DNA of 64,000 bases from Bin87 sp965222895 (GTDB taxonomy: Bacteria > Chloroflexota > Dehalococcoidia > Lucifugimonadales > UBA3495): NCBI GenBank assembly GCA_965222895.1, contig CBDCVB010000002.1, forward strand, positions 496,001 through 560,000, written 5' to 3'. The translations under genes and the position numbers were made by a program. The notes beneath the pieces are model-generated. The model had not been told where the DNA came from. It ran no database searches and was given only the letters and a program-made list of their open reading frames with translations. Of this stretch, positions 39,486-49,539 are shown one piece after another; positions within the stretch are counted from its first letter, which is position 1, and each line of letters opens with the position of its first letter.

Positions 39486-41063
39486 CTACATCGCCACGAC
39501 GCGGGCGTTGTCGATTTGCGGGAGCGCCTTGATTTCGGCCAGGGCTTCGGGGGAGATTGGGTCGTCTACACCCAGCACCATCATCGCCTGACCACGCAGG
39601 GCAATGCGGCCAACCTCCATGAAGCTGATGTTGATATTGCGACGGCCCGCCACCGTCCCCACCGCGCCGATGCTGCCCGGTTGGTCCTGGTTGTCCACGA
39701 ACAGCAGGTAAGGCGTCGACGGCGCAACGTCCATCCAGTAGTCGTTGACGCGCACCAGGTGCGGCTCGTCGCGCAGCGAGGTGCCCACGATGGTGATGTC
39801 GTCGCCGGTGTTGTGCAGCGTGGCGGAAATCAGGCTGGCGTACTCGCGGCTGTCGGCAGAGGTTTGCTCGGTAATTTGCAGGCCGCGCTGCTGGGCCAGC
39901 ACCGGAGCATTGATCATGTTGACGGCCTCGCCGCTCACCGGCGTCAGCAGGCCCACCAGCGCGGCGGCTTTCAGGGTGGCGGTGTCGTGGGTGGCGATTT
40001 CACCCTGGTAACGCAGCGTAACGCCAACGAACTGCCCCTGCGCCATGCTGGTGAGCAGGCGTCCCACCATGGAGGCCACCGGCACGTAGGGCGCCAGGAT
40101 GGCGTGTACTTCCGGCGACACGAACGGGGCGTTGACGGTATTGCGCGCGGGCTGTCCGTTCAGCACGGCAATGACCTGCTCCGCGGCCTCGATGGCAACC
40201 TCGCGCTGGGCTTCCTGGGTAGATGCGCCCAGGTGGGGCGTTGCCATTACCTTCGGGTGTCGCAGCAGCGGCAGATCGCCGGGCGGTTCGTTGGTGAACA
40301 CATCCAGAGCGACGCCGGCTAGCCGGTCGTTTTCCAACGCTGCCAGCAGCGCATCCTCGTCAATCAGCTCGCCACGCGCTACGTTGATCAGGCGCGCGCC
40401 GGGTTTCATCATTTCCAGCTGCGGGCCGCTGATGAGTCTGGTGGTGCCCGCCGTGAGCGGAGTGTGCAGGGTGATGAAGTCTGCCTGGGCCAGCACCGCT
40501 TCCAGCGGCATGGTGGCGACACCCAACCGGGCCGCAAAGTCCGGTGCGACAAAGGGGTCAAAGGCAATCAGTCTCATGCCGAAGCTGGCGGCGCGCCGGG
40601 CTACTTCTGAGCCCACCCGGCCCAGGCCGATGATGCCGAGCGTCTTGTTGCGAACTTCGATGCCCATAAAAGCGGAACGCTGCCACTGCCCCTCCTTCAT
40701 GGAGGCGTAGGCCTGCGGAACGTTGCGGGCAAGGGCCAGCATCAGGGCCATGGTGTGCTCGGCGGCGGCCACGGTGTTGCCGATGGGCGCGTTGACGACG
40801 GCAATGCCGGCGCGGGTGGCGGCGTCCAGGTCGATGTTGTCCACGCCGATGCCGGCGCGGGCCACGACTTTCAGGTTGCGGCCGGCTTCAATCACCGGCT
40901 GAGTAACCTTGGTTTCGCTGCGTACCACCAGGGCGTCGTAATCTCCGATAACGGCGATCAGATCGTCCGGCGAAAGGCCGCGTTTGATGTCGGTGGGGAC
41001 GTTTTTCTGGAGCAGGTCGATGCCTTCGGCGTCAACGTTGTCGGTAATCAGAACCTTGGGCAT
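39486..41063 (-). CDS. serA: D-3-phosphoglycerate dehydrogenase
   Basis: First step of serine synthesis, 525 residues from the ATG at 41063 (M-P-K-V-L-I-T-D-N-V-D-A-E-G-I-D-L-L). The NAD site is L-G-I-I-G-L-G-R-V-G-S-E-V-A, and the catalytic residues lie in L-I-N-V-A-R-G-E-L-I-D-E and T-P-H-L-G-A-S-T-Q-E-A. After residue about 310 comes the intervening domain, then a C-terminal ACT domain (V-D-N-Q-D-Q-P-G-S-I-G-A-V). This is the long SerA form typical of Actinobacteria and Chloroflexota, usually feedback-regulated by serine. Open frame upstream of 41063 is not part of the protein. Confidence 0.95.
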   Translation of the reverse strand: MPKVLITDNVDAEGIDLLQKNVPTDIKRGLSPDDLIAVIGDYDALVVRSETKVTQPVIEAGRNLKVVARAGIGVDNIDLDAATRAGIAVVNAPIGNTVAAAEHTMALMLALARNVPQAYASMKEGQWQRSAFMGIEVRNKTLGIIGLGRVGSEVARRAASFGMRLIAFDPFVAPDFAARLGVATMPLEAVLAQADFITLHTPLTAGTTRLISGPQLEMMKPGARLINVARGELIDEDALLAALENDRLAGVALDVFTNEPPGDLPLLRHPKVMATPHLGASTQEAQREVAIEAAEQVIAVLNGQPARNTVNAPFVSPEVHAILAPYVPVASMVGRLLTSMAQGQFVGVTLRYQGEIATHDTATLKAAALVGLLTPVSGEAVNMINAPVLAQQRGLQITEQTSADSREYASLISATLHNTGDDITIVGTSLRDEPHLVRVNDYWMDVAPSTPYLLFVDNQDQPGSIGAVGTVAGRRNINISFMEVGRIALRGQAMMVLGVDDPISPEALAEIKALPQIDNARVVAM

Positions 41064-41250
41064 AGGGGTTAGAGCCTCCAGGCCGGGGCCGGTTAGGCGG
41101 CCACCGACGAGCATCGCAAAGGGGCAGGCCCGCCAGGGTGGGCAAACCTCGAACGGAATGACACTGTCTGCAAGCGATGGTAGCATAAGGGTTGCCGGCT
41201 GTCATTTCGCTGCCGATTCTAACTGCCGCCACCGATTGAGGTTTCGCGCT

Positions 41251-42021
41251 ATGACCACGCCAACCGCGGCCCCTCAGGTCGCTTATCGCGAACTTACGCC
41301 CATCGTGCTGGACGATGATTTCGTCTGCCCCGACCCGGAGGAATCGCGCGATATGCTGGAATCCGCCACCATAGATAAAAGCGGCTATTTCGTGAGGAGG
41401 CATTTCAGCAGCCGACCCGACGTGCTGGTGGACTCCGGGGGCTTCGTTTTTTACAACCAGTACAGCATGAACTATCGATTCCGGCCGGATTTGTACGTGG
41501 CCTTCGGCGTGGATGAGGCCGCAATTCGCCGCCGCAACGGGTATGTGATTTGGGAAGCCGGCAAACCGCCTGATTTCGCCTTGGAGGTGGCCTCGGAAAC
41601 GACCAATCTCCGCGATACCGGCGAAAAGTCGGGGCTGTACGCCAGTGTCGGCATCGCCGAATACTGGCGGGTTGATCCGACCGGGGGAGACCTATATGGC
41701 TACCCCTTGGCGGGTGACGTTCTGGTCAACGGCATCTACCACCCCATTCACCTGGAAACGGAGGCCGACGGGGCGATCTGGGGATACAGCGCGGCGCTGG
41801 ACCTGTGCCTATGTTGGAACCCAGCTTGGGATTGGGACGTTGACGACGAATCCAACCTGCGCTTCTACGACCGCAAAACCGGCCGCTACTTGTGTGACAT
41901 TGCGCTCGTCGAAGCAGAACGAGATGAGGCGGTGGCGGAATTGGAAGCATCGCAGGAACGCATCCGGCAGCTTGAAGCGGAACTGGGCCGCCAGCAGCCA
42001 TCGCCCGGCGACGCTCACTGA
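41251..42021 (+). CDS. Uma2-family putative endonuclease with coiled-coil tail
   Basis: A 256-residue Uma2/DUF820 protein of the longer type. Family features are R-F-R-P-D-L-Y-V-A-F (first acidic), P-P-D-F-A-L-E-V-A-S-E-T-T (the acidic pair) and K-S-G-L-Y-A-S-V-G-I-A-E-Y-W. Unlike the short copies at 3-12 kb it has a C-terminal extension with an acidic coiled coil (V-E-A-E-R-D-E-A-V-A-E-L-E-A). The ATG at 41251 starts the recognisable part; open frame before it is promoter region. A LLM oxidoreductase gene follows 37 bases downstream. Confidence 0.85.
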   Translation: MTTPTAAPQVAYRELTPIVLDDDFVCPDPEESRDMLESATIDKSGYFVRRHFSSRPDVLVDSGGFVFYNQYSMNYRFRPDLYVAFGVDEAAIRRRNGYVIWEAGKPPDFALEVASETTNLRDTGEKSGLYASVGIAEYWRVDPTGGDLYGYPLAGDVLVNGIYHPIHLETEADGAIWGYSAALDLCLCWNPAWDWDVDDESNLRFYDRKTGRYLCDIALVEAERDEAVAELEASQERIRQLEAELGRQQPSPGDAH

Positions 42022-42058
42022 TTGCTTGCGGCGCTGCATAAACTGGGGAGGATTTTCA

Positions 42059-43234
42059 ATGATTCAGACCTTTTCTACTCTTTATGCCGGCCATGTTCTG
42101 GAAGGCGACGGCATTGGCTTTGAGGGTGTGCCCGCCAACGACCGCTGGTACGACAACGACCGTCTATCGATGGCGATGGATATTGCCAAACAGGCGGCGG
42201 TTTTTCTGGACGATCTGGGGTTTGACATCCTCTGGATGGCTGAACACCACTTCCAACGGGAGGGATACGAGTGCATCCCCAACCTGTTGATTATGAGCCA
42301 GTATCTGTCCCAGTTCACCAAACGCATCAAGTTTGGCTGCGGGTTCAACATCCTGCCCATGTGGCACCCGATCCGGCTGGCTGAGGACTTTGCGATGGTG
42401 GACATCCTGACCGAGGGGCGGGTGGTGTTCGGCGTCGGTCGCGGCTACCACACCCGCGAGGTGGAGTCGTTCGGAGCCCCGATGATGGACAGCGATGCCA
42501 ACCGCGAGCTGTTTGAAGAGCAGTTTGAAATCATCATGAAGGCGTTCCGGAGCGAATCGTTTTCCCACCAGGGCAAGCACTACAGCATTCCGCCGGAAAT
42601 CCCCTACCGCGGCTACGACCTCAAGGAGGTGACTCTCGTGCCGCGCCCCCGCACTCAACCCGTGGACGTGTGGCAGCCCATCGTCAGTGCGTCAGACCGG
42701 GCGCTGGACTTTATGGCCAAGTGGGGCATCAAGGGCGTGATTCTGGGCACCGGCCAGGAGTATGTGGATGAGTGGATCCATCGCTACCAGGCGGCGAACC
42801 GGCGGGCGGGTCGCGATTTGGCGTTGGGCGAGGGCTTGTGCATCGGCCTGTGGGCGATGGTGGACGACTCGGCGGTGGCCGCCCGTCGTCAGCTGGAGCC
42901 GTTGTTCGAGGAACACGTCAAGTTTGCCGCGCCGCTGGGGATGCTGCGCTACAGCGACCAGCAGATTGCGGCCACCGGTCCGGGCGGAGTGGCTCGCCAC
43001 ATCGCCGCCGGCAGCAACTTCCAGGATGTCATCGACAACCGGGCTTGGTTCGCCGGCAGTCCGGAGGACACCGTAACCTACCTGGAAGAGCTGCAGGACA
43101 AATACCCCGGCCTGGAGCAAATCATGATTGCCTTCCCCATGGGCGCCACCACCGGCCAGTTCCGCGACCAGATGGGCCGGTTTGCAGCAGAGGTGATACC
43201 GCACTTTAAGAAGGCAGGGGCGTCGTCAACATGA
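42059..43234 (+). CDS. LLM-class flavin-dependent oxidoreductase
   Basis: Bacterial luciferase-like monooxygenase (TIM barrel using F420 or FMNH2), 391 residues. Visible are W-M-A-E-H-H-F near residue 60, P-L-A/W-H-P-I-R-L-A-E-D-F, and G-R-V-V-F-G-V-G-R-G-Y, which are the family core. The ATG at 42059 follows GGGGAGGATTTTCA. Such genes are strongly amplified in SAR202-type Chloroflexota, where they are thought to open recalcitrant organic molecules. The substrate is unknown. A second member lies at 60.5-61.6 kb. Confidence 0.88.
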   Translation: MIQTFSTLYAGHVLEGDGIGFEGVPANDRWYDNDRLSMAMDIAKQAAVFLDDLGFDILWMAEHHFQREGYECIPNLLIMSQYLSQFTKRIKFGCGFNILPMWHPIRLAEDFAMVDILTEGRVVFGVGRGYHTREVESFGAPMMDSDANRELFEEQFEIIMKAFRSESFSHQGKHYSIPPEIPYRGYDLKEVTLVPRPRTQPVDVWQPIVSASDRALDFMAKWGIKGVILGTGQEYVDEWIHRYQAANRRAGRDLALGEGLCIGLWAMVDDSAVAARRQLEPLFEEHVKFAAPLGMLRYSDQQIAATGPGGVARHIAAGSNFQDVIDNRAWFAGSPEDTVTYLEELQDKYPGLEQIMIAFPMGATTGQFRDQMGRFAAEVIPHFKKAGASST

Positions 43235-43263
43235 GGCTGACGGCCAGATAGGAGATTGACAAG

Positions 43264-43770
43264 TTGGCAGTACCAAGTCAAGGAGATTTTCACTGGCCAG
43301 TTCTGGAAATAATAGGAGACATTAACGGCGTTGTTTCCCGTAGGGAAATCGTAAAGTTACTCATTGGCCGGTTGGCTATCTCCGAGGAAGACCTTACGGA
43401 TAAAGTACCATACGGTACACAGACGAGATTTGATAATCGGCTGAATTGGGCGTTGTCTTACCTGAGACGGGGTGGCTTGTTGGAATCCAACTCCAAGTCA
43501 TCTTTCTCAATAACGAAACAAGGTCGGGAATTTCTGCAAACTGGTGCCGGCATTATCACGACCGGTCAATTGAACGCGCTAATTGTTGAGAATGGAAGTC
43601 AATTGTCTAACCACGTTGAGGTTGCCCGGCCAGCCACGGCTGACACACCCTCGGCCGAAGCGGTTGATAATATTGGCGATGACGACGCCACACCCGATGA
43701 GCTGATGGTGAGGAGTTACCAACAACTGCAAGCCAGACTAGTACTCGGTCAACATTGGAAAGGCAGATGA
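43264..43770 (+). pseudogene. Mrr restriction protein, N-terminal part only
   Basis: The N-terminal winged-helix domain of Mrr (PF14338-like) is complete: W-P-V-L-E-I-I-G-D-I-N-G-V-V-S-R-R-E-I, T-R-F-D-N-R-L-N-W-A-L-S-Y-L and F-S-I-T-K-Q-G-R-E-F. The nuclease domain (D, then E/QxK) is missing. The homologous part stops near 43735 at Q-Q-L-Q-A-R, and a short unrelated tail follows before an IS630 remnant. The start is a TTG at 43264 after AGGAGATTGACAAG. It therefore probably lacks activity as a type IV restriction enzyme. Confidence 0.72.
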
Positions 43771-43834
43771 AGGATGAAACGGGCGATGGTTGCCACGCTG
43801 GCGGTCAAATAGCGGTGCGGTAGGTGCGGCATCC

Positions 43835-44370
43835 ATGGTTGCGGAGAAATATGCGGTACGGTTGTCGTCGGAAGATCGGGCCCAATTGGAACGGTTGATC
43901 CGTAGCGGTCAGCGCTCAGCTCGGATCATCAATCGGGCGCGCATCCTGCTCAAGACTGACGACGGATGGAGCGTCTCACGGGTGGCCGCAGCCTTGGACA
44001 CGTCGCCGCGCACGGTGTTCCGCACCAAACGCCGGTATTGGGAGGAGGGATTGGACGGCGTGCTGCACGACCATCCCCAAGGCAATCGGTATCGCAAGCT
44101 GGATGATCGGGGTGAAGCCATCTGATTGCCCTGGCGTGCAGCGACGCCCCCGAGGGCCATGAGCACTGGACCCTGCGGTTGCTGGCTAGTGCGGTTGCTG
44201 GCCAGCAAGGTGGTGGAGTTGGGATTGGTGGCGTCGCTGTCCCACGAGGCGGTAAGGCTCAGGCTCAAAAAAACACCCTCAAGCCCTGGCGAAAGCAGCA
44301 GTGGTGCATTCCCCGAGTGAAGGGGGAGTTTGTGGGGGCCATGGAGGACGTGCTGGACTTGTATGATTAA
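43835..44370 (+). pseudogene. IS630-family transposase remnant
   Basis: The N-terminal helix-turn-helix half of an IS630 transposase, read across at least two frame changes. The first frame (43835-44125) has S-S-E-D-R-A-Q-L-E-R-L-I and S-P-R-T-V-F-R-T-K-R-R-Y-W. The next part, E-H-W-T-L-R-L-L-A and S-H-E-A-V-R-L-R-L-K-K, lies in other frames. It stops at V-K-G-E-F-V-G-A-M-E-D-V-L-D-L-Y, just before the catalytic domain. No inverted repeats were identified, so it is a fragment. Confidence 0.75.
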
Positions 44371-44384
44371 CGACAATTAGTCCT

Positions 44385-46792
44385 GGCCGGTAGCGTCGAC
44401 TATTTTTGCCGGTCGTGATGGGTAATCATTCGGTACGGAGGTACCGTTGATTACAGACCAACAAGTCAGGCTATTGAGGCAGAAACGTACGGAAGGCAAG
44501 ACACAGGAAACGGCGGCCGCCAAGGCTGGGATGAGCGTGCGTTCGGCGCGCAAGTGGCAGAGTGGTCCGTTGCCGTCGGCGACGAAACCAGAGCATCGAT
44601 GGCGCACTCGGCCCGACCCCTTCGACGGGGTGTGGGAGGATGAGATTGAGCCGCTGCTGCGGAGCGATCCGGCTGGCAAGCTGAAGGCGACGACAATTAT
44701 CGACTGGCTGGAGGAGCAGCACCCCGGGCGGTTCAGCGCGTCCCAGCTGCGCACGCTGCAACGACGATTACAAGCCCTTCGACAGGCTCAGGAGGAGGGC
44801 GCTGCACGGGCCGGAGCGGGAGGTGTACTTCCCTCAGGAGCATCCGCCAGGTGCATCCGCCGGGTCGCGAGGCCCAGTTTGACTTCACCCACTGCGGGGA
44901 ACTCAAGGTGACCATCGCCGGACAGCCCTACCGGCATCTGCTGTTCCAGCTGATTCTCAGCCACTCGGGGTGGCGTTACGCGGAGATCGCCGCCGGCGAG
45001 ACCTTCCTGGGCCTTGCAGCAGGGACTGCAGCATGCCCTCTGGGCCTTGGGCGGCGTCCCCCAGATACTGCGCAGCGACAATACGTCAGCCGCCACCCAC
45101 GAGGTGAAACGCAGCCGCGGCCGGGCGCTGAACGACAACTACGCCGCGCTGCTGGACCACTACGGCCTCCGGTCCACTCGCATCAATCGCGGCCAGAGCC
45201 ATGAAAACGGCGTCGCCGAGCAAGCTCACTATCGGCTCAAGGACGCCATCGACCAGGCCCTCATCCTGCGGGGCAGCCGCGATTTCGACACCGCCGACGA
45301 CTACGCCGGCTTCGTCCGGCAGATGGTGGAGAGACACAATCGCCTGGTACAGGGGAAGCTGGAGCAGGAAATGGCTTGCCTAAGACCCCTGCCGCCAGCT
45401 CCGGTGCCGGAATACGTCAACTACCAGTCCAGGGTGCGCAAGTGGAGCACCATCCAGGCAGCCAAGCGGACCTACAGCGTCCCCTCCCGTCTCATCGGCA
45501 AGGAGGTGCAGATCCGTCTGTACGCCGACTGGGTGGCAGTGTACTACAAGGGCCACCTGGTGGAACGCATGGAGCGCGTGAGTGGTGAGCGGGAAGCCCA
45601 CGTCAATTACCGCCACGTCATCGGCTCGCTGGTGCGCAAGCCCGGAGCCTTCGCCCGCTACCGCTTCCGCGAGCAGCTGTTTCCCACCAGGCACTTCCGC
45701 CTCGCCTACGACGCGCTGCGTGGATGGCGCGGTGAACGGGCCGACGTGGAGTACGTGCGTATTCTGCACCTGGCGGCGACCACCATGGCAGCCACGGTGG
45801 ACAGCGCCCTGGCGTTGCTGCTGGAGGCGGGTGAGTCCTTCGACTACGCCGAGGTGCGGGACCTGGCCGAGCCCAAACCACCGGAAGCCCCGGTGCTGGT
45901 CTGGTCCGGGAAGCCGGACCTGAAAGTCTACGACCGCCTGCTCACGGGCAGCCTGGCCGCGGCGGGGGTGTGCGCATGATGGACACCGTGATCATGCAGG
46001 AACGCATCGGCCAGCTGTGCGGCCAATTCAAGCTGCCCACGGTAGCTGCGGAGACGGTGGCCCGTTTCACCGCCGCTGGACACGGCGATGCCCTGGCAAC
46101 TTTCCTGGAAGTACTGGAACAGGAAGCCGAAGATCGGAAACAGCGGCGCACCAACCGGCTGCGCCGGGAATCCAGGCTGCCCTCAGGCAAGACCTGGGAA
46201 ACCTTCGAGCACCATCGGGTCCCCCTGGCGCTACGCCAGCAGCTGGACCAACTGGCCCAGGGCAGCTTCGTCGAGCGCGGCGTCAACGTGCTGGCCTTCG
46301 GGCTGCCCGGCACCGGCAAGACCCACGCCCGGTGCGCCCTGGGGCACCGGGCGTGGGTCTTGCCGGCCACTCCGTCCTCTTCGCTCCCGCCTACCGCCTG
46401 GTGCAGGAACTCCTCGTCGCCAAGCGCGACCTGGACCTGCCCCGGCGACTGCGCAAGCTGGACAACTTCGACTTCCTCCTCCTTGATGACCTGGGCTACC
46501 TGCCCCAGGGCGCCGAGGAGTCCGAGGTCCTCTTCACCCTGATCGCCGAACGCTACGAACGGAGGTCGTTGGGCATCACGTCCAACCTGGTCTTCTCGGA
46601 GTGGGAACGCATCTTTGCCAACCCCATGGCCACCGCTGCGGCCATCGACCGGGTGGTCCATCACTCCGTCATCCTGGAGTTTGGCGTCCCCAGCTACCGC
46701 ACCAACGCTGCCCAACGACAGGGCCAGGCCGAGGAGGTGAACCGGCCAAAACTAGTTGACGCTAAACCGGCAAGAATGCTTGACGCGGGACA
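44385..46792 (+). mobile_element. IS21-family insertion sequence (degenerate)
   Basis: Contains istA and istB in the usual order, overlapping by ATGA. The right end is well defined by the repeat TGACGC...GGGACA, ending at 46792, inside a FAD oxidoreductase gene. Related internal repeats of the type GCCGGT-N2-AGCGTC-N2-ACTA occur at both ends. The left terminus is worn and its position (about 44385) is approximate. No target duplication was found. Confidence 0.75.
44447..45979 (+). pseudogene. IS21 istA transposase, frameshifted
   Basis: Starts at a TTG at 44447 after CGGAGGTACC. At least two frame changes occur, near 44770-44860 and near 45010. The first follows an inserted string CCTTCGACAGGCTCAGGA, the same as in the repeat at 15.8 kb. 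The catalytic residues survive in separate frames: A-Q-F-D-F-T-H, R-S-D-N-T-S and N-G-V-A-E-Q-A-H-Y. The C-terminal region (from about 45400) reads normally to the stop. The enzyme cannot be made as one chain. Confidence 0.8.
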
Positions 46793-46796
46793 GTAG
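45976..46796 (+). pseudogene. IS21 istB ATPase, frameshifted within the ATPase domain
   Basis: AAA+ helper protein of IS21 transposition. The start ATG overlaps the istA stop. The N-terminal part reads normally to the Walker A motif G-L-P-G-T-G-K-T-H-A near 46320. A perfect 23-bp inverted repeat with an 8-base spacer then follows (46313-46366), and the frame changes. The rest, L-F-A-P-A-Y-R-L-V-Q-E-L-L to L-L-D-D-L-G-Y (Walker B), is in another frame. The last residues extend beyond the element end. Confidence 0.8.
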
Positions 46797-47518
46797 TTGA
46801 GCAAAAGGCGCTCTCCCTTCATGGGGCGGACCGGAACGGGGAAGCCCAGCCAGGGAGCGAAGGCCCGGCTCCAGGTGCCAGCGGCCACCACCACCGTGCC
46901 GCAGTGTATGTCCTTGGAGGCGGTTTTGACGGCGGAAATCGTGGAGCCACTGGTGACAAGGCCGGTTACGTCCCGGTAATGGAGCCTAGCGCCCTTGAGT
47001 TCGGTGCCCCGGCCCAGGGCCAGGGCCAGGTTAAGACGGTAGCTGTCCACCTGGGCGGACTCGTCCTCATACACAGCGCCGATGATGGAGGGGGAGAGGC
47101 GGGGTTCGATGGAGTGGACTTCGTGGGCGTCAATCCAGTGCATCTTGACGTGGGGTTGCTGCCAGACCATCAAACTTTTAATCAGATCCACCTCCTCGTC
47201 GTCCAGAGCCAGCCGGAGAGAAGGACGACGCTGGTAGAGGAGGTCCATGCTGGTGGCGGATTCCAGTTCGGGGACGATCTGTCGGAACTCGGAAGAAGAG
47301 GCCCGGGCAATTTGGAAGGATGCCCCGGGGGAGAACTCGGCGCCCAGCAGGCTAAGGGAGCCGGTGGCGTGAGCGGAGGCCCCGCTGCCAATGGCATCCC
47401 GTTCCAGGATGGTCACGTTGACGCCTTCCTGGGCCAAATAATAGGCGACCGAGCAACCGACCACACCGGCGCCAATCACAACTACGTCCGCAGTTTTAGG
47501 CAATCCCCTGCCCTCCAA
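46797..47518 (-). pseudogene. FAD-dependent oxidoreductase (DAO type), 3' end cut off by IS21
   Basis: N-terminal 240 residues of a D-amino-acid-oxidase/glycine-oxidase-like flavoprotein. The dinucleotide loop is V-V-V-I-G-A-G-V-V-G-C-S-V-A-Y-Y-L-A near the start. The FAD domain continues through G-T-V-V-V-A-A-G-T-W-S-R. The native sequence runs to R-P-M-K-G-E-R-L-L-L and then into the IS21 end at 46792. The rest of the gene is not found on the far side of the IS. The missing C-terminal part would close the substrate site, so the gene is dead. Confidence 0.8.
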
Positions 47519-47747
47519 TGAGAGTTCTTGGGATTATCGCCGTGGGCCGCAGGAGTGTCAATTTGGGTTGGTTTTTCACATGGATTGACAGGATGTACAG
47601 GATGGGTACTTGCCCTTCCCCCTGATGCCACGCCGCGCTCGAGACGCCTCATGGCGCCCCAAATCATTTCCACATGTTGCCCGAAGCAAAGGGAAGTGTC
47701 GCCGCCAGGGGGTTCTGTGAGTTCAAATGGTCAGCGTACTCAACAAT

Positions 47748-48242
47748 TCAACGTATGTAGTCGTTATGGCTCCATGCCCACGTGTAGGCGACTTTCATCA
47801 ATGCGACAGCCAACTCATCACCGTAAGAATCTGCCAACAAACTACGAATCCACAAGGCAGCATCAATTTCTTGGGTATCCATCTCCGAGAAATCGTCAAC
47901 CTCAGGTCCGTTCGCCGAAACAGCCATGACCACAGTATTCAAATGGAACAAAAGGAATGTGGCCCATTTGGCGTCCTCCACATGGATAAGGTCGTCGGCC
48001 AAACGATAGCCCTCAGCTTCATTTTGCAGAATGTTGCCGTCAGCCCACCTCCGCCGTACAATTCCTTTGTCGACGTCGGAACACTTCTCGGATTCACTTG
48101 ATCCCTTGCCACAGGGCGCGATCACCGGGCCCACCTCCTCAGAGATGGTGGGAGGCAGGACATCTAGCATTTCCGTAGCCAATCCCTCTGTGCGCTCAAT
48201 CACACCTTCCCAGAACCTCTGGCGAGTTGAACCTTTACTCAA
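47748..48242 (-). CDS. unknown protein, 164 residues
   Basis: Soluble protein, no membrane segment. Part of a two-gene unit: its start overlaps the end of the upstream gene by about 8 bases. The C-terminal part has A-L-W-I-R-S-L-L-A-D-S-Y-G-D-E-L-A-V-A-L-M-K-V-A-Y. I do not recognise the family. Base composition is lower in GC than the chromosome around it, which suggests transfer together with its partner. Confidence 0.6.
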   Translation of the reverse strand: MSKGSTRQRFWEGVIERTEGLATEMLDVLPPTISEEVGPVIAPCGKGSSESEKCSDVDKGIVRRRWADGNILQNEAEGYRLADDLIHVEDAKWATFLLFHLNTVVMAVSANGPEVDDFSEMDTQEIDAALWIRSLLADSYGDELAVALMKVAYTWAWSHNDYIR

Positions 48243-48924
48243 TTGGTGCCCGCGCTAATTCTTCCAAACCCGCCTCGATGGCAGCAACAAGGGTTCGTGC
48301 CGATTCCCTTTCGACGTCGTCGAAACCATACCCAACACTGTCTATCCAGTTGTACTCGTCCTCTCCGCGATGTGCCTGGTCTTCCACGGCGACCTGCTCT
48401 AATCGGATAACCTCTTCGTGATCGCCAGTAACTAAGGCTTCGCAGTACGCCTTTGCCTCTTGGCGGTTCTCAAAACCGTCACACTCGAAGAGAGTCTGAT
48501 GGTCAAATCTCAGGCGGACAAGAGCCTTAAACCCGCGCAAGGGGACATACTCCCTATTGTAGTGGTTCCAGGTATGCCTGCCTTCTATTGTGAAGCGCAA
48601 TTGACCGAATGTGCATGAACCGGGTTTCGGTCGGATATATGGAAGACTGGATTCAGTTTGGTTTTCGGTATCTTGGGGTCCCAGCGCAGACGTGGTTCGT
48701 TCAGACTCTACATCGAGCGGGTTCACGCCATCGTCCCACGTAAATCGTTCGGCCGTACTCCGAAAATGGCCTTCAAAAACCATGGCCAATATTTCTGACA
48801 CACGGTGTAATTCCAAATGAGATGGGTTGATCCAATCGGTGAACGAGCAGTCGTTTCGTCGGAGAACGTGCCGTCCTCCCTCACAAGGGGCCAAGGAAGG
48901 GTCGCGACCGGGAAGCATAAGCAT
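48235..48924 (-). CDS. unknown protein, 229 residues
   Basis: Upstream partner of the 164-residue gene. The open frame runs from the ATG at 48924, but the first 20 residues may not belong. It is mostly beta- and alpha-mixed and acidic, with R-L-R-F-D-H-Q-T-L-F-E-C-D-G-F-E-N-R near the middle and E-S-A-R-T-L-V-A-A-I-E at the end. I do not recognise it. Its low GC content matches its neighbour. A role together with the 164-residue protein is inferred from the overlap. Confidence 0.55.
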   Translation of the reverse strand: MLMLPGRDPSLAPCEGGRHVLRRNDCSFTDWINPSHLELHRVSEILAMVFEGHFRSTAERFTWDDGVNPLDVESERTTSALGPQDTENQTESSLPYIRPKPGSCTFGQLRFTIEGRHTWNHYNREYVPLRGFKALVRLRFDHQTLFECDGFENRQEAKAYCEALVTGDHEEVIRLEQVAVEDQAHRGEDEYNWIDSVGYGFDDVERESARTLVAAIEAGLEELARAPIE

Positions 48925-49539
48925 TACCGTTCAGGGGAATAACGGCGTTTTAGGTATTCCACTACGCCGTGAAATCCCGTATGCCAACGGCAACAATCGG
49001 TGTCTGGGCTCACTTCGCAGCGATGCTACTTGTACCATTCGACTGCTTCTAGCCCGGGGACATTCCTTGGCCGGCTTCTTTTACCGCAAGACACTATCGA
49101 ATTCCTCCCGAGGGCACTTGGTTCGACTGATTTCTGCCATTATTCTCTCTACCTACAGATTGCCAGTCATCCGGTGGCGTTGTCCAAGGATTTGGACCCG
49201 GTAAACCCGAAAAATTGCCAAGGTCATTGACCCACTCGGGATGCGCGATGGTTTGACAAATATCAGGTTGTGCCATGTCGGTCAATTACCCCCTTTGGTG
49301 CCCAGCAATGCTCGATGCGGAGACAGCGCCATGACCAAGCCGGGCGTGGCATCCAGCCCCGCCGCTTCTCGTGCCCGGGCCGCGCAAATCCGTCTCAACT
49401 CGTTGCCACGCCCCGTCCGCCACTTGTGAATGGGCCGCCATCAGACGCGGCGAACCTAAACCGACGAGCATATCAGGTGACTGGGTTCGACCTGCACTCC
49501 CGGCACCGGTCCGCCGTTGCTGATACGGCGGTTCGCCGG
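48925..49539. other. 615-base gap without a supported gene
   Basis: Several frames of 60-100 codons exist on both strands, but none shows family motifs or a ribosome site. A 63-codon minus-strand frame at 49094-49285 (M-T-D-M-A-Q-P-D-I-C) is the best of these and remains doubtful. This may be decayed coding sequence. Confidence 0.5.

Noticed and set aside
43790..44446. Complete IS630 element
   Set aside because: The catalytic domain and inverted repeats are missing; only the N-terminal half of the transposase remains.
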